From Natronospirillum operosum (lineage in GTDB: Bacteria > Pseudomonadota > Gammaproteobacteria > Pseudomonadales > Natronospirillaceae), in contig NZ_SRMF01000004.1 of assembly GCF_004768465.1 (NCBI RefSeq), positions 1-64,000 on the forward strand: a stretch of DNA of 64,000 nucleotides. Direction: 5' to 3'. How positions within the stretch are numbered: the stretch's first letter is position 1; each line of letters begins with the position of its first letter. Both the position numbers and the translations under genes were made by a program. The notes beneath the pieces are model-generated. The model was not told where the DNA came from. It did no database searches and saw only the letters and a program-made list of their open reading frames with translations. Positions 46,703 through 56,736 of this stretch are shown piece by piece.

Positions 46703-47557
46703 TCAGTCACGCTGCTCCAGCCGCATGGAAAAATCGATTGCCCGCACATGCTTGGTCAGGGCGCCGACCGAGACATAGCGGCTGCGGGCATCCTGCAGGC
46801 GCTCCAGGTCGAAGGACCCGGAGGATTCGAGCGGGATCTCTGTGGTATCGGCGTGCACGCGCGCCAGGTCAGGTTCCGGCAGTTCATCGAGCATGATGCG
46901 ATCGGCGCCGGCTGTCAGGGCTTCACGGAATTCCTCGTAGGACTCGACCTCCACAATGATCAGCTGTGTGGTGCGCAGTTCGCGGGCTTTTTCTATGGCC
47001 CGGGTGATGCTGCCGGCTGCGGCAATATGGTTTTCCTTGATCAGGTAGGTGTCGTACAGCCCCAGACGGTGGTTTTCGCAGCCGCCGGCATAAACGGCAT
47101 ACTTCTGGGCCAGGCGCAGGCCGGGTATGGTCTTGCGCGTATCCAGCACTATCAGCCCCTGGGGGGCGGCCGCATCGGCATACTGACGCGCCACGGTGGC
47201 GGTGCCGGACAGGGTCTGAATAAAGTTGATGGCGGTGCGTTCGCCGGTCAGCAGGCTGCGGGCCGGGCCCTGCAATACGCAGATGGTGGTATCTGCACGC
47301 ACGTTGTCGCCGTCTTCATGGCGCCAGTCGATGGAGACCGAACGGTCCAGTTGGGCAAATACAGCCTCGACCCAGGGGCGGCCGCAGAACACGGCATTTT
47401 CCTTCACCTGAATGCGGGCGGTGGCCATCTGCTCGGCCGGTATCAGTTCGGCGGTCACATCACCAATGTCATCAAGGTCTTCTTGTAATGCAAAGGCCAC
47501 TGTGGCATCAATGTGGCTTCTTAGTCGGTCCGCGTAGGACACAGGTAACAGTTTCAT
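46703..47557 (-). CDS. nadC: Nicotinate-nucleotide pyrophosphorylase NadC
   Basis: 284-residue enzyme converting quinolinate and PRPP to nicotinate mononucleotide in NAD synthesis. ATG 47557 gives a normal length. QEDLDDIGDVTAELIP opens the N-terminal domain; ERTAINFIQTLSGTAT, LDTRKTIPGLRLAQKYAV and GGCENHRLGLYDTYLIKENH form the active site. NadD, a later enzyme of the pathway, is encoded at 53348. Only 27 bases separate its start from the divergent ampE-like gene. Confidence 0.97.
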   Translation of the reverse strand: MKLLPVSYADRLRSHIDATVAFALQEDLDDIGDVTAELIPAEQMATARIQVKENAVFCGRPWVEAVFAQLDRSVSIDWRHEDGDNVRADTTICVLQGPARSLLTGERTAINFIQTLSGTATVARQYADAAAPQGLIVLDTRKTIPGLRLAQKYAVYAGGCENHRLGLYDTYLIKENHIAAAGSITRAIEKARELRTTQLIIVEVESYEEFREALTAGADRIMLDELPEPDLARVHADTTEIPLESSGSFDLERLQDARSRYVSVGALTKHVRAIDFSMRLEQRD

Positions 47558-47584
47558 GCGACTTGCTTCCCGGAGAATCCCGTT

Positions 47585-48235
47585 GTGACGCTTGGCCTGG
47601 CGCTGCTGGCCAGCAACCTGCTGTTGCGCTGGCCCTGGTTCGGCTCGCAAGTGTACCCCATTGCCGAGCGCTTGGCGAAGTGGCGCCGCACGCTGCCCTG
47701 GCTGACTTTCCTGCTGGCGCTGCTGTTCACTGCAGCGGCCTGGTTCAGCGGTGGCTGGTGGCGTGTGGTGCTGGGTGGCACCCTGATGCTGCTGCTGTTT
47801 TCCGGCCAGCCATTGCGCCGGGAAGAAGGGCTGGAACCGCCGGCGCAGGCGGAGCGGCTGGCGCGCAGTCTGCGCCGCTATTTCGTGCCGCTGCCGATCA
47901 TCGCCTTCGGTGGCATCTGGGGCATTGTCGTGTTGTGGTGGCTGCGTTTTACGCCGGTGCCGGGACGGCAGACCATCAATCGAGTACTGAACCTGCGCCT
48001 GGCGCAGTTGGCCGGGCTGCACTATAGCCTGGTGCGCCAGTCACGGGCGTCTCTGCAGTGGTCGCTGGCCGGTGCGGGGAAGGGCGGCCAGAGTTCACTG
48101 TTCAGCTGGTGCCTGCAGTTTCTGGCCCGCACGCGTGATGAAACCACCTTTGCCAGCCTCTGGAAGACTTTCGTCAGTCTGCGCTGGCAGTGGCTCGCCA
48201 TGGCGGTACTGGTGCGCTGGTGGCTGGGCAACTGA
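47585..48235 (+). CDS. ampE: AmpE-like membrane protein, shortened
   Basis: 216 residues with four predicted membrane helices. LRRYFVPLPIIAFGGIWGIVVL matches, in pattern, the E. coli AmpE stretch around residues 140-160, split here to stay short: RRYFVPL then GGIWG. A downstream RVLNLRLAQLAGLHYSLV block corresponds to the AmpE VPVRLAGVVYALIG region. It is about 65 residues shorter than AmpE, mainly lacking the central cytoplasmic loop. GTG start with GGAG nine bases upstream. In E. coli and Pseudomonas it follows ampD, divergent from nadC; ampD is missing here. AmpE is linked to beta-lactamase induction, but its action is unresolved. Confidence 0.75.
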   Translation: MTLGLALLASNLLLRWPWFGSQVYPIAERLAKWRRTLPWLTFLLALLFTAAAWFSGGWWRVVLGGTLMLLLFSGQPLRREEGLEPPAQAERLARSLRRYFVPLPIIAFGGIWGIVVLWWLRFTPVPGRQTINRVLNLRLAQLAGLHYSLVRQSRASLQWSLAGAGKGGQSSLFSWCLQFLARTRDETTFASLWKTFVSLRWQWLAMAVLVRWWLGN

Positions 48236-48368
48236 AAAGTTCAGCTGGGTTCCGGTCACCGGGGTTGCAGCCGCAGTTATCGACCCCATATTGAAAATCA
48301 ATTTTGTTTCCGGGCTTCGGGCAGGCACGCTGCCAGGCTCAGCAACAGTTCGTTTTAAATCATCCTGA

Positions 48369-49343
<975 letters not shown>

Positions 49344-49360
49344 CGCCTTGCGGCCGGCTT

Positions 49361-49384
49361 CCCGGCGGTCATGCGGCCGCCGGG
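49361..49384. terminator. GC hairpin between trxB and minE, possible bidirectional terminator
   Basis: CCCGGCGG (49361-49368) pairs with CCGCCGGG (49377-49384) with an eight-base loop, midway between two converging genes. There is no T run, so termination would be weak or Rho-assisted. Confidence 0.5.
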
Positions 49385-49403
49385 GTTGGCAATCGCTGAG
49401 CCG

Positions 49404-49676
49404 CTAGCGCTCTATCACCTCGTTGGGCAGGGTCACGTTCAGTTCCAGTACGGACACCTGCCCTTCCTGTTCGATCTGAATGTTCACGTCGTCATAGTCG
49501 ATCGGGATGTACTTGCGTACCACCTGCAGGATGTCCCGCTGCATGGCCGCAAGATAGTCCGGCTGCTGACGCTGGCGGCGCTCGTGGGCCACGATGACTT
49601 TCAGTCGCTCCTTGGCGGCCGAGGCGGTGCCTTCGGGCTGCCGGTCCCGGTCCTTGAAGATATCGAACAGTGCCAT
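49404..49676 (-). CDS. minE: Cell division topological specificity factor MinE
   Basis: 90-residue protein that triggers MinD ATPase and drives Min oscillation. The N-terminal amphipathic membrane-targeting part is ALFDIFKDRD; the anti-MinCD region contains ASAAKERLKVIVAHER; the C-terminal domain forms the dimer beta-sheet with RKYIPIDYDDVNI. ATG 49676 follows the minD stop within two bases. Confidence 0.96.
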   Translation of the reverse strand: MALFDIFKDRDRQPEGTASAAKERLKVIVAHERRQRQQPDYLAAMQRDILQVVRKYIPIDYDDVNIQIEQEGQVSVLELNVTLPNEVIER

Positions 49677-49678
49677 GC

Positions 49679-50488
49679 TCACCCCCCGAACATCCGTTGC
49701 AGGATGCCCTTGCGCTCAAGTTCAGTAAACCGCAGTGGTCGCTCTTCGCCGGTCAGTCGTGCGACCACATCCACATAGGCCTGGCCGGCGCGGCTGTCTT
49801 CATCCAGAATCACCGGAATGCCCTGATTGGACGCCCGCAGCACCGATTCGCTTTCCGGAATCACGCCGATCAGCGGGCTGGCCAGTATCTCTTCCACATC
49901 CTCTATGCTCAGCATGTCGCCGCGCCCGACCCGCTCCGGGTCATAGCGGGTGACCAGCAGGTGCTCCCTGATCGGCGGCTCGTTGTTTTCGGCGCGTCGG
50001 CTCTTGCTCTGCAGCAGGCCGATGATGCGGTCCGAATCCCGTACCGAGGAGACCTCCGGGTTGGTCACCACAATGGCTTCGTCGGCAAAGTACATGGCCA
50101 TCATGGCGCCGCCTTCAATGCCGGCCGGCGAGTCGCAGATGATGTACTCATGGTCCTGGCTCAGTTCCTCCAGTATTGCCTGCACGCCTTCCCGGGTCAG
50201 GGCTTCCTTGTCGCGCGTCTGCGAGGCCGGCAGGATGGACAGCAGTTCACAGCGCTTGTCGCGGATCAGCGCCTGGTTGAGGCGGGCGTCGCCCTGGATG
50301 ACATTGACGAAGTCGAACACGACCCGTCGCTCGCAGTCCATGATGATGTCCAGATTGCGCAGGCCAATGTCGAAATCGATAACCACGGTCTTGTGGCCTG
50401 CCCGAGCCAGCCCCATGCTGAGGGCGGCGCTGGTGGTGGTTTTACCCACACCGCCCTTGCCCGAGGTGACGACGATGATTCTGGTCAA
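49679..50488 (-). CDS. minD: Septum site-determining ATPase MinD
   Basis: 269-residue Walker-type ATPase that binds membrane, recruits MinC and is displaced by MinE. The start is most likely TTG at 50488, giving MTRIIVVTSGKGGVGKT, colinear with E. coli MinD; AGGAGA lies eight bases upstream. The longer frame starting at 50551 adds an unrelated 21 residues. Deviant Walker A GKGGVGKTT (10-18), FDIGLRNLD, and the C-terminal amphipathic tail KGILQRMFGG are intact. Confidence 0.96.
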   Translation of the reverse strand: MTRIIVVTSGKGGVGKTTTSAALSMGLARAGHKTVVIDFDIGLRNLDIIMDCERRVVFDFVNVIQGDARLNQALIRDKRCELLSILPASQTRDKEALTREGVQAILEELSQDHEYIICDSPAGIEGGAMMAMYFADEAIVVTNPEVSSVRDSDRIIGLLQSKSRRAENNEPPIREHLLVTRYDPERVGRGDMLSIEDVEEILASPLIGVIPESESVLRASNQGIPVILDEDSRAGQAYVDVVARLTGEERPLRFTELERKGILQRMFGG

Positions 50489-50565
50489 TGTGGTCTCTCC
50501 TGAGTTGAAACGATTGAAACGGTCCATTGGGGCGGCTCTGCCACGGCGCACGAGCCGTGAAACTG

Positions 50566-51270
50566 TTATTGGCCGGAAATCTGCAACTGGTCGTCCTGCA
50601 GGTGAATCTCCACGCGCTGGCGTTGCTCGGGGAGTTGCTCAGGCAGCAGGTAGAGGCCGGCGACCGCCACCAGCTCGGCCTGCAGCGACTGGCACCAGAT
50701 GCGGGCAGCGGCATTGCCGCTGACGCCTGCCAGCGCGCGTCCGCGCAGCTCGCCATAGACATGGATATGGCCGTCGGCCATCACTTCCGCCCCGGCGCTG
50801 ACTGACGCCAGTACCACCAGATCCTGATTGCGTGCGTAAACCTGCTGACCCGAGCGCACCTGCTGGCGAATGACCAGCGGGGCCTGGCCCGGCTGCTCGG
50901 CACTGGCGCGGGGAGCCGCTCTGGGCTTGCGAAACGACGGCTCCGGTACCGGCATGTCGGCCAGCCCCAGGGCATGCACGCGGGCGCGATCGGCCGCCTG
51001 CTCGCACTGTACGGCAAAGGGGACCAGTTGCTCCTGCCGCAGGCGCTCTACCCAGTCCGGCAGCCAGTCCGGCAGCTCGGTCCGTTCGGGAAAGGCCAGA
51101 ATGCAGGGCGTATGGCGCAGCGACTCACCGTCTTCCGCCAGCAGCGTGGCCAGGGCGCGCGTGGCCGCCGGCTCGTCGGCGTCGGCCGGTACCTGCAGCA
51201 GAGCATGCGCGGTCATGCTGCCTTTCAGGCCCAGCGTGATCGGCGATGGCGTTTCGGTATCCGGTTGCAT
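50566..51270 (-). CDS. minC: Septum site-determining protein MinC
   Basis: 234-residue FtsZ inhibitor. The N-terminal domain (about 1-110) caps FtsZ; a Pro/Ala/Arg-rich linker follows (about 115-135), then the beta-helical C-terminal domain with [20 protein letters not shown] and [16 protein letters not shown], which binds MinD. Order minC-minD-minE is as in E. coli. There are about 75 bases between minC and the minD TTG start. Confidence 0.94.
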   Translation of the reverse strand: MQPDTETPSPITLGLKGSMTAHALLQVPADADEPAATRALATLLAEDGESLRHTPCILAFPERTELPDWLPDWVERLRQEQLVPFAVQCEQAADRARVHALGLADMPVPEPSFRKPRAAPRASAEQPGQAPLVIRQQVRSGQQVYARNQDLVVLASVSAGAEVMADGHIHVYGELRGRALAGVSGNAAARIWCQSLQAELVAVAGLYLLPEQLPEQRQRVEIHLQDDQLQISGQ

Positions 51271-51427
51271 CAGGCATCCTGCAGATTCAGTCAGTCGGCC
51301 GCCAGTGTACCGTATGCAGGCGCGCAGCGACCAGTGTGCTGTGTTTATCGGTGTGGCCCTCCCAATGGCGCCTTGATCTGGCTATGCTAGGCTTCACATT
51401 CAGATGTGAACAGCAGGGTGCTCGAAC

Positions 51428-52024
51428 GTGTCCTATACCCCCATTTTCCCATTGTCGCAGCCGCTGTTTCCCGGTTGCCGGCTGCCACTGCGCATATTCG
51501 AGCCGCGCTACGTGCGCATGGTGTCGGAGTCGAGCCGCGAGGGCAGCGGGTTCGTGATCACCCTGCTCAACGAAGGGCAGGAAGTCATTCGTTCCGGCAC
51601 CGGCCCCACACGCTTCCATGATCTGGGGTGCCTGTGCCATATTGTCGATTTCGAGTCCCTGAGCGGCGGTTTGCTGGGTATCACCGTGGAAGGCACCCGC
51701 GAAACCTGGATCGGCCAGGCGCATCAGGAAGAGGATGGTCTCTGGTGTGCACCGGTGCACCCGGCAGAGGTGATCCCGCTGCCGGACGATGAGCCGGTCG
51801 ATGACCTGCGCGCCGTCATGGAGGAACTGGCACGCCATCCCTTGCTGGACAATCTGCTGCCCCCACAGGAGCTTGAATCAACGCCGCCGCCGGCGTTGCT
51901 GAATCAGCTCTGCTGCTGGCTGCCGATGACCGAAGTGCAGAAACAGTCGCTGCTGACCGAGCTGGATCACAGTCAGCGCCTCAGTGTTCTGCGCCAGATG
52001 CTGGATGAGTGGATGCGGGCCTGA
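51428..52024 (+). CDS. Lon substrate-binding-domain protein (LonN, no protease domain)
   Basis: 198 residues consisting only of the Lon N-terminal domain (PUA-like fold then helical bundle). IFPLSQPLFPGCRLPLRIFEPRY is split by a turn but typical: FPLSQPLFPG then LRIFEPRYVRM. No ATPase or protease part follows. Such stand-alone LON-N proteins are widespread and their function is not established. GTG start, with 157 bases separating it from the divergent minC start. Confidence 0.88.
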   Translation: MSYTPIFPLSQPLFPGCRLPLRIFEPRYVRMVSESSREGSGFVITLLNEGQEVIRSGTGPTRFHDLGCLCHIVDFESLSGGLLGITVEGTRETWIGQAHQEEDGLWCAPVHPAEVIPLPDDEPVDDLRAVMEELARHPLLDNLLPPQELESTPPPALLNQLCCWLPMTEVQKQSLLTELDHSQRLSVLRQMLDEWMRA

Positions 52025-52079
52025 CCTACTGGATGTATAATGGCAGGTCATCCATCCAACTGACCAAGGGGTTTGTTCA

Positions 52080-53348
52080 GTGAGCGCACAGGCGGCGACA
52101 TCGGTGCTTGATTACATGCAGACGGTAGGACAGCAGGCGCGGCAGGCGTCCACCCGGCTGCGGGCGGCCACCACAGCGGAAAAGAACGCGGCTCTGCACG
52201 CCATTGCCGAGGCGCTGCTGGCGGACCAGCCAGCCCTGCTGGCGGCCAATGGCAGGGACCTGGCTGCGGGCCGGCAGAACGGCTTGTCGGAAGCCCTGCT
52301 GGATCGCCTGGCGCTGACCCCGGAACGCATACAGGCCATGGTGGACGGGCTGCATCAGGTTGCCACGCTGCAGGACCCGGTCGGCCAGATCGACAACATG
52401 GAATTTCTGCCCTCGGGTATTCAGCGCGGCCAGATGCGGGTGCCGCTCGGCGTGGTGGGTATCATCTATGAGTCGCGGCCCAATGTGACCATCGATGCCA
52501 CAGCCTTGTGTCTGAAGTCGGGCAATGCGGCCATTCTGCGTGGCGGCAAGGAAGCCATTCATTCCAATCAGGCGCTGGCGCTGGCGGTACAGAAGGGTCT
52601 GCAGCAAGCCGGGTTGCCGGCCGAGGCGGTGCAGATCATCAACACCACGGACCGCGCTGCCGTCGGTGCCCTGATCACCATGCCCGAGTACGTCGACGTC
52701 ATCGTGCCGCGTGGCGGCAAGGGGTTGATCGAACGCATCGCCAATGATGCTCGGGTGCCGGTGATCAAGCATCTGGACGGCATCTGCCATGTCTATGTGG
52801 ACGCCGCCGCCGACCCGGCCAAGGCGGTCGCCATTGCGTTCAATGCCAAGACCCGGCGCTATGGCGTGTGCAACGCCATGGAGACCCTGCTGGTGCATGC
52901 CGAAGCTACCGGGGTGCTGACCGAACTGGCGCCGCTGCTGGTGGAGCAGGGGGTCGAGCTGCGTGGCTGTGCGCGCACTCAGGCGCTGCTCGACTGTGTG
53001 GCGGCCAGCGAAGAGGACTGGAGCACGGAATATCTGGCCCCGATCTTGTCGATCCGTATTGTCGACTCCGCGGATGAGGCTGTGGCCCATATCAATCATT
53101 ACGGGTCACAGCACACGGATGCCATCGTGACCGAGAGTTATACGCTGGCCCGGCGTTTCCTGACCGAGGTCGATTCCAGTTCGGTCATGGTCAATGCCTC
53201 CACGGCCTTTGCTGACGGCGCTGAATACGGGCTTGGTGCCGAGATCGGTATTTCAACGGACAAGATTCACGCCCGCGGTCCGGTTGGCCTGATTGGCCTG
53301 ACCAGTCAGAAATACATCGTTTTTGGCGACGGCCATATACGAGCCTGA
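52080..53348 (+). CDS. proA: Gamma-glutamyl phosphate reductase ProA
   Basis: 422-residue NADPH enzyme for the second step of proline synthesis, giving glutamate-5-semialdehyde. The cofactor region has [13 protein letters not shown] and GGKEAIHSN; the catalytic cysteine lies in [13 protein letters not shown]; the C-terminal [15 protein letters not shown] is typical. The start is GTG with AAGGGG 12 bases upstream. It is followed immediately by nadD. ProB is not adjacent. Confidence 0.96.
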   Translation: MSAQAATSVLDYMQTVGQQARQASTRLRAATTAEKNAALHAIAEALLADQPALLAANGRDLAAGRQNGLSEALLDRLALTPERIQAMVDGLHQVATLQDPVGQIDNMEFLPSGIQRGQMRVPLGVVGIIYESRPNVTIDATALCLKSGNAAILRGGKEAIHSNQALALAVQKGLQQAGLPAEAVQIINTTDRAAVGALITMPEYVDVIVPRGGKGLIERIANDARVPVIKHLDGICHVYVDAAADPAKAVAIAFNAKTRRYGVCNAMETLLVHAEATGVLTELAPLLVEQGVELRGCARTQALLDCVAASEEDWSTEYLAPILSIRIVDSADEAVAHINHYGSQHTDAIVTESYTLARRFLTEVDSSSVMVNASTAFADGAEYGLGAEIGISTDKIHARGPVGLIGLTSQKYIVFGDGHIRA

Positions 53349-53989
53349 TGGATATTCTCTACGGCGGCACTTTTGACCCGCCCCACCTGGGGCACGAGCG
53401 TTTTATCGAACTGGTGCTGGCGCGCTTCCCCGACGCCCGCCTGCATCTGGTGCCCTGCTGGCAGCCGGTACACAAGGCCCGGGCTCAGGCTGACCCTGAA
53501 CAGCGCCTGGGCATGCTGCAGGCGCTTTGTGCACCCTGGCGGCGGGTGACCATTGATCAGCAGGAACTGCGTGCCGCCGAACCCGTCTATACTCTGGAGA
53601 CGCTGCAGGCCTGGCGGGCAGAGCTGGGTGATCGGGCGTCACTGGTCTTTGCCATGGGCGGTGATTCGTTCGCGGGCCTGCATCAGTGGTCGCGCTGGCA
53701 GCAACTGACCGAACTGGCCCATATTCTGGTGTTGCCGAGACCAGGCTGGAAGCAGGACCTGCCGCCCGAAGTGGCAGCGCATTTTCAGGGTCGCTGGCTG
53801 GCGCCCCGGGATACGGAAACCCTGGCGCGAACCCCCTGCGGTCATGCCATGGAGCTACCGGGCAAGGCATTGACCTGCGCCAGTTCACAGATCAGAGAAG
53901 GCACGGCAGTGCTGGCACATGCAGTGCCAGAGCGCGTGCTACACTATATCAGGCAAGAGCGGGTTTACCCGTCACTCGAGGTGCAATGA
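53348..53989 (+). CDS. nadD: Nicotinate-nucleotide adenylyltransferase NadD
   Basis: 213-residue nucleotidyltransferase that makes deamido-NAD. The N-terminal GGTFDPPHLGHERF carries the HxGH motif; the C-terminal SSQIREG is the ISSTxIR-type motif. Overlaps rsfS by four bases (ATGA). Order nadD-rsfS-rlmH-mrdA-rodA is well conserved in Gammaproteobacteria. Confidence 0.96.
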   Translation: MDILYGGTFDPPHLGHERFIELVLARFPDARLHLVPCWQPVHKARAQADPEQRLGMLQALCAPWRRVTIDQQELRAAEPVYTLETLQAWRAELGDRASLVFAMGGDSFAGLHQWSRWQQLTELAHILVLPRPGWKQDLPPEVAAHFQGRWLAPRDTETLARTPCGHAMELPGKALTCASSQIREGTAVLAHAVPERVLHYIRQERVYPSLEVQ

Positions 53990-54345
53990 ACACAGAACAA
54001 ATGCAGGCGCTGATTACCGCGGCGCTGGAAGATGTAAAGGTGCAGAATCTGGTCGTGCTGGATGTGCGGGACAAGACCAGCGTCACCGACGTGATGCTGG
54101 TCGGGTCGGGTACATCCAATCGCCACCTGCAGGCCATGGTCGATCGTGTGGATGAAGCCATGTCAACCCAGGGTATCGAGCCCATCGGGCGCGAGGGCGA
54201 TCCGGGTTCCGACTGGGTGCTGATCGATTACGGCGATGTCATCGTGCACGCCATGCTGCCCGAAACCCGTGCCCTGTATGACCTGGAGCAGCTCTGGTCC
54301 GGTGCTTCGCCGGCCAGCGCAGCCGACTCCGGACCGGCGCACTGA
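53986..54345 (+). CDS. rsfS: Ribosomal silencing factor RsfS
   Basis: 119-residue protein that binds ribosomal protein uL14 and blocks subunit joining in stationary phase. Family motifs: VVLDVRDKTSVTDVMLVGSGTSNRH, split in two conserved strands, then GREGDPGSDWVLIDYGDVIVH. ATG 53986 overlaps the nadD stop. The C-terminal tail (about 105-119) is Ala/Ser-rich and not conserved. Confidence 0.95.
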   Translation: MNTEQMQALITAALEDVKVQNLVVLDVRDKTSVTDVMLVGSGTSNRHLQAMVDRVDEAMSTQGIEPIGREGDPGSDWVLIDYGDVIVHAMLPETRALYDLEQLWSGASPASAADSGPAH

Positions 54346-54355
54346 CCCGCTGCCG

Positions 54356-54823
54356 ATGAAGCTGCGCATCCATTCGGTGGCCGGGCGCATGCCGAGCTGG
54401 GTCGATGAGGGAGTGGCGGAATATGGTCGCCGCCTGCCGCGCGAATTGCAGCCGGACTGGGTAAACTTGCCTTTGGGCAAGCGTACCCGTAATGTAAAAC
54501 CGATTGCAGTTAAGGCGGAAGAATCCGATCGTCTGCTGCAGTCGGTGCGTGATCGCGATTTCATGGTGCTGCTTGATCTGAGTGGCAAAGCCTGGACGAC
54601 TGAACAATTGGCCCGTGAGTTGCGAGAGTGGCAACTGGAGGGACGGGATGTATCCCTGGTGATTGGCGGCCCGGATGGTGTGGATGATCGGGTTCGCCAG
54701 CGCGCAGATCGGCGCTGGTCATTGTCGGCGCTGACATTGCCGCATCCACTGGTGCGGATAGTGCTGGCCGAACAGCTCTATCGGGCCTGGACGGTCAATC
54801 AGGGGCACCCTTACCACAAGTAG
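54356..54823 (+). CDS. rlmH: 23S rRNA pseudouridine-1915 N3-methyltransferase RlmH
   Basis: 155-residue SPOUT methyltransferase, the same length as in E. coli. LLDLSGKAWTTEQLA and VIGGPDGVDD form the SAM-binding trefoil knot, and the C-terminal LAEQLYRAWTVNQGHPYHK matches the family's YRAxxIxxxHPYH ending. Starts 10 bases after rsfS. Confidence 0.97.
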   Translation: MKLRIHSVAGRMPSWVDEGVAEYGRRLPRELQPDWVNLPLGKRTRNVKPIAVKAEESDRLLQSVRDRDFMVLLDLSGKAWTTEQLARELREWQLEGRDVSLVIGGPDGVDDRVRQRADRRWSLSALTLPHPLVRIVLAEQLYRAWTVNQGHPYHK

Positions 54824-54858
54824 CCATACCCTATTAGCAGTTAACGCAGACGGTAAAG

Positions 54859-56736
54859 ATGTCGATTGAGCGCTTTCAGGATTATGCCAGGGAACAGGTG
54901 TTGGTGTTCCGCCGCACGCTGTTTGCGTTCTGTCTGATTGTACTGCTGTGCATATTGCTGGGCGCACGCCTGTTCTATCTGCAGGTGATGACCCATGACG
55001 TCCATGCCACCCGATCCAACAACAACCGGATTTCTCTGCAGGCCCTGCCGCCCAATCGGGGCCTGATCTATGACCGGCAAGGGCGCTTGCTGGCTGAAAA
55101 CCTGCCCAACCATCGCCTCAGCCTGATGCTGGAGCGCATTGACGATCTGGATGCCACACTGGCTCAGTTGAAGGAACTGGTCGACCTGTCCGAAGACGAC
55201 ATCCAGCGTTTTCATCAGCAGCGCCAGCGCCCGCGGCGGCCCTTCTCGCCGGTACCACTGAAAAACGGCCTCAGCGAAGAGGAAATCGCCCGTCTGGCCA
55301 CCGACCGCTATTTTCTGGATGGCGTCGAGGTGGAAGCCAACCTGATGCGCAGCTATCCGCATGGCGAGGTTTTTGCGCATGCACTGGGCTATGTCGGGCG
55401 TATCAACAGTGCCGAGCGCCGGTCGCTGGACAACCGTCTCTACGTGGGCACCGAGTATGTCGGCAAGTCCGGCGTCGAGCGCTTCTATGAAGAAGCCCTG
55501 CTGGGCAAGCCCGGGTCACAGACGGTTGAAATCAATGCCCGCGGGCAGATACTGCGCGTACTGGATCAGACACTGCCCACGCCCGGGGCTGATCTGCAGC
55601 TGTATCTGGATATTGACCTGCAGCAAGCCACCTATGAGGCCTTTGAGGGTCGCCGCGGGGCGGCGGTTGCCATCGATCTGGAAACCGGCGGCATAGTGTC
55701 CATGGTCAGCAGTCCCAGTTTTGATGCCAACCAGTTCGTGATCGGGTACAACTCGGCCGAATATGCCGCCCTGCAGAGCAATATTGATCTGCCCTTCATG
55801 AACCGGGCCACGCGCGGCCAGTATGCGCCGGCATCCACCATCAAGCCCTTCCTGGGTCTGGCTGGCCTGGAGTCGGGCGCTACCACCTGGGATCAGCGGA
55901 TCGAAGACCCCGGGTTTTTCCAACTGCCCAATGATGATCGCATCTTCTATGACTGGACCTGGCGTATCAGGCCGGAAGGACGCGGGGCCAAGATCGGCCT
56001 CGAACAGTCGATTCAGGAAAGCAGCAACACCTTCTTCTATCATCTGGCCTACAACACTCGCCTGGAAGGTCTGCACGACATGCTGGACCGCTTCGGGTTC
56101 GGTCGCGTAACCACGGCTGATGTCCACAACCCCGCCCGTGGCATCAACCCCACCCGGGACTGGAAGCGCGAGCGGCATGGTTTCTCCTGGTATGCCGGTG
56201 ATACCGTCAACCTCGGCATCGGTCAGGGCTATATGCTGACCACGCCCCTGCAACTGGCGGTGGCCACTGCAGTGATGGGGCGGCATGGCGAATGGTTCAC
56301 CCCCCGATTGCTCAAGGACAGTTCCGATCAGTCCCTGCTGGATGCCCTGCCGGAGCCACCGGAAGACATTACGCTGGCCAACCAGAGTCACTGGGAACGC
56401 ATGGAGCAGGCCATGGTGGGGGTGGTGCATGGCCCGCGCGGCACAGCGCGCGCGCTGGCACAGAATCTCGATTACCAGATTGTCGGCAAGACCGGCACCG
56501 CACAGGTCTTCAGTATCGAAAACTTCGAAGATCATGATTCGGATGACGTCGATGAGCGCATGCGTGACCATGCCCTGTTTGTGGGCTATGCACCGCGTGA
56601 CAACCCGCGCATTGCGGTGGCCGTGATTGTCGAGAACGGGGCCAGCGGGGGTCGGGTCGCGGCCCCCATTGCCCGGGCCATGTTTGATGAGTACCTGCGG
56701 CTGCCGCCGCTGGCTGAATCGGGAGTCCTGCAGTGA
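54859..56736 (+). CDS. mrdA: Elongation transpeptidase MrdA (PBP2)
   Basis: 625-residue class B penicillin-binding protein that crosslinks the side wall with RodA. One membrane helix (about 20-42), a pedestal domain from LPPNRGLIYDRQG, and the transpeptidase domain with STIK (326-329), SSN (388-390) and KTGTAQ (544-549). GVERFYEEALLGKPG is a family mark. The stop overlaps rodA by four bases. Confidence 0.97.
   Translation: MSIERFQDYAREQVLVFRRTLFAFCLIVLLCILLGARLFYLQVMTHDVHATRSNNNRISLQALPPNRGLIYDRQGRLLAENLPNHRLSLMLERIDDLDATLAQLKELVDLSEDDIQRFHQQRQRPRRPFSPVPLKNGLSEEEIARLATDRYFLDGVEVEANLMRSYPHGEVFAHALGYVGRINSAERRSLDNRLYVGTEYVGKSGVERFYEEALLGKPGSQTVEINARGQILRVLDQTLPTPGADLQLYLDIDLQQATYEAFEGRRGAAVAIDLETGGIVSMVSSPSFDANQFVIGYNSAEYAALQSNIDLPFMNRATRGQYAPASTIKPFLGLAGLESGATTWDQRIEDPGFFQLPNDDRIFYDWTWRIRPEGRGAKIGLEQSIQESSNTFFYHLAYNTRLEGLHDMLDRFGFGRVTTADVHNPARGINPTRDWKRERHGFSWYAGDTVNLGIGQGYMLTTPLQLAVATAVMGRHGEWFTPRLLKDSSDQSLLDALPEPPEDITLANQSHWERMEQAMVGVVHGPRGTARALAQNLDYQIVGKTGTAQVFSIENFEDHDSDDVDERMRDHALFVGYAPRDNPRIAVAVIVENGASGGRVAAPIARAMFDEYLRLPPLAESGVLQ

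Noticed and set aside
47488-48027. 179-codon frame overlapping nadC and ampE on the plus strand
   Set aside because: It is an alternative reading of the ampE-like gene, which has the better start signal and membrane-protein pattern.
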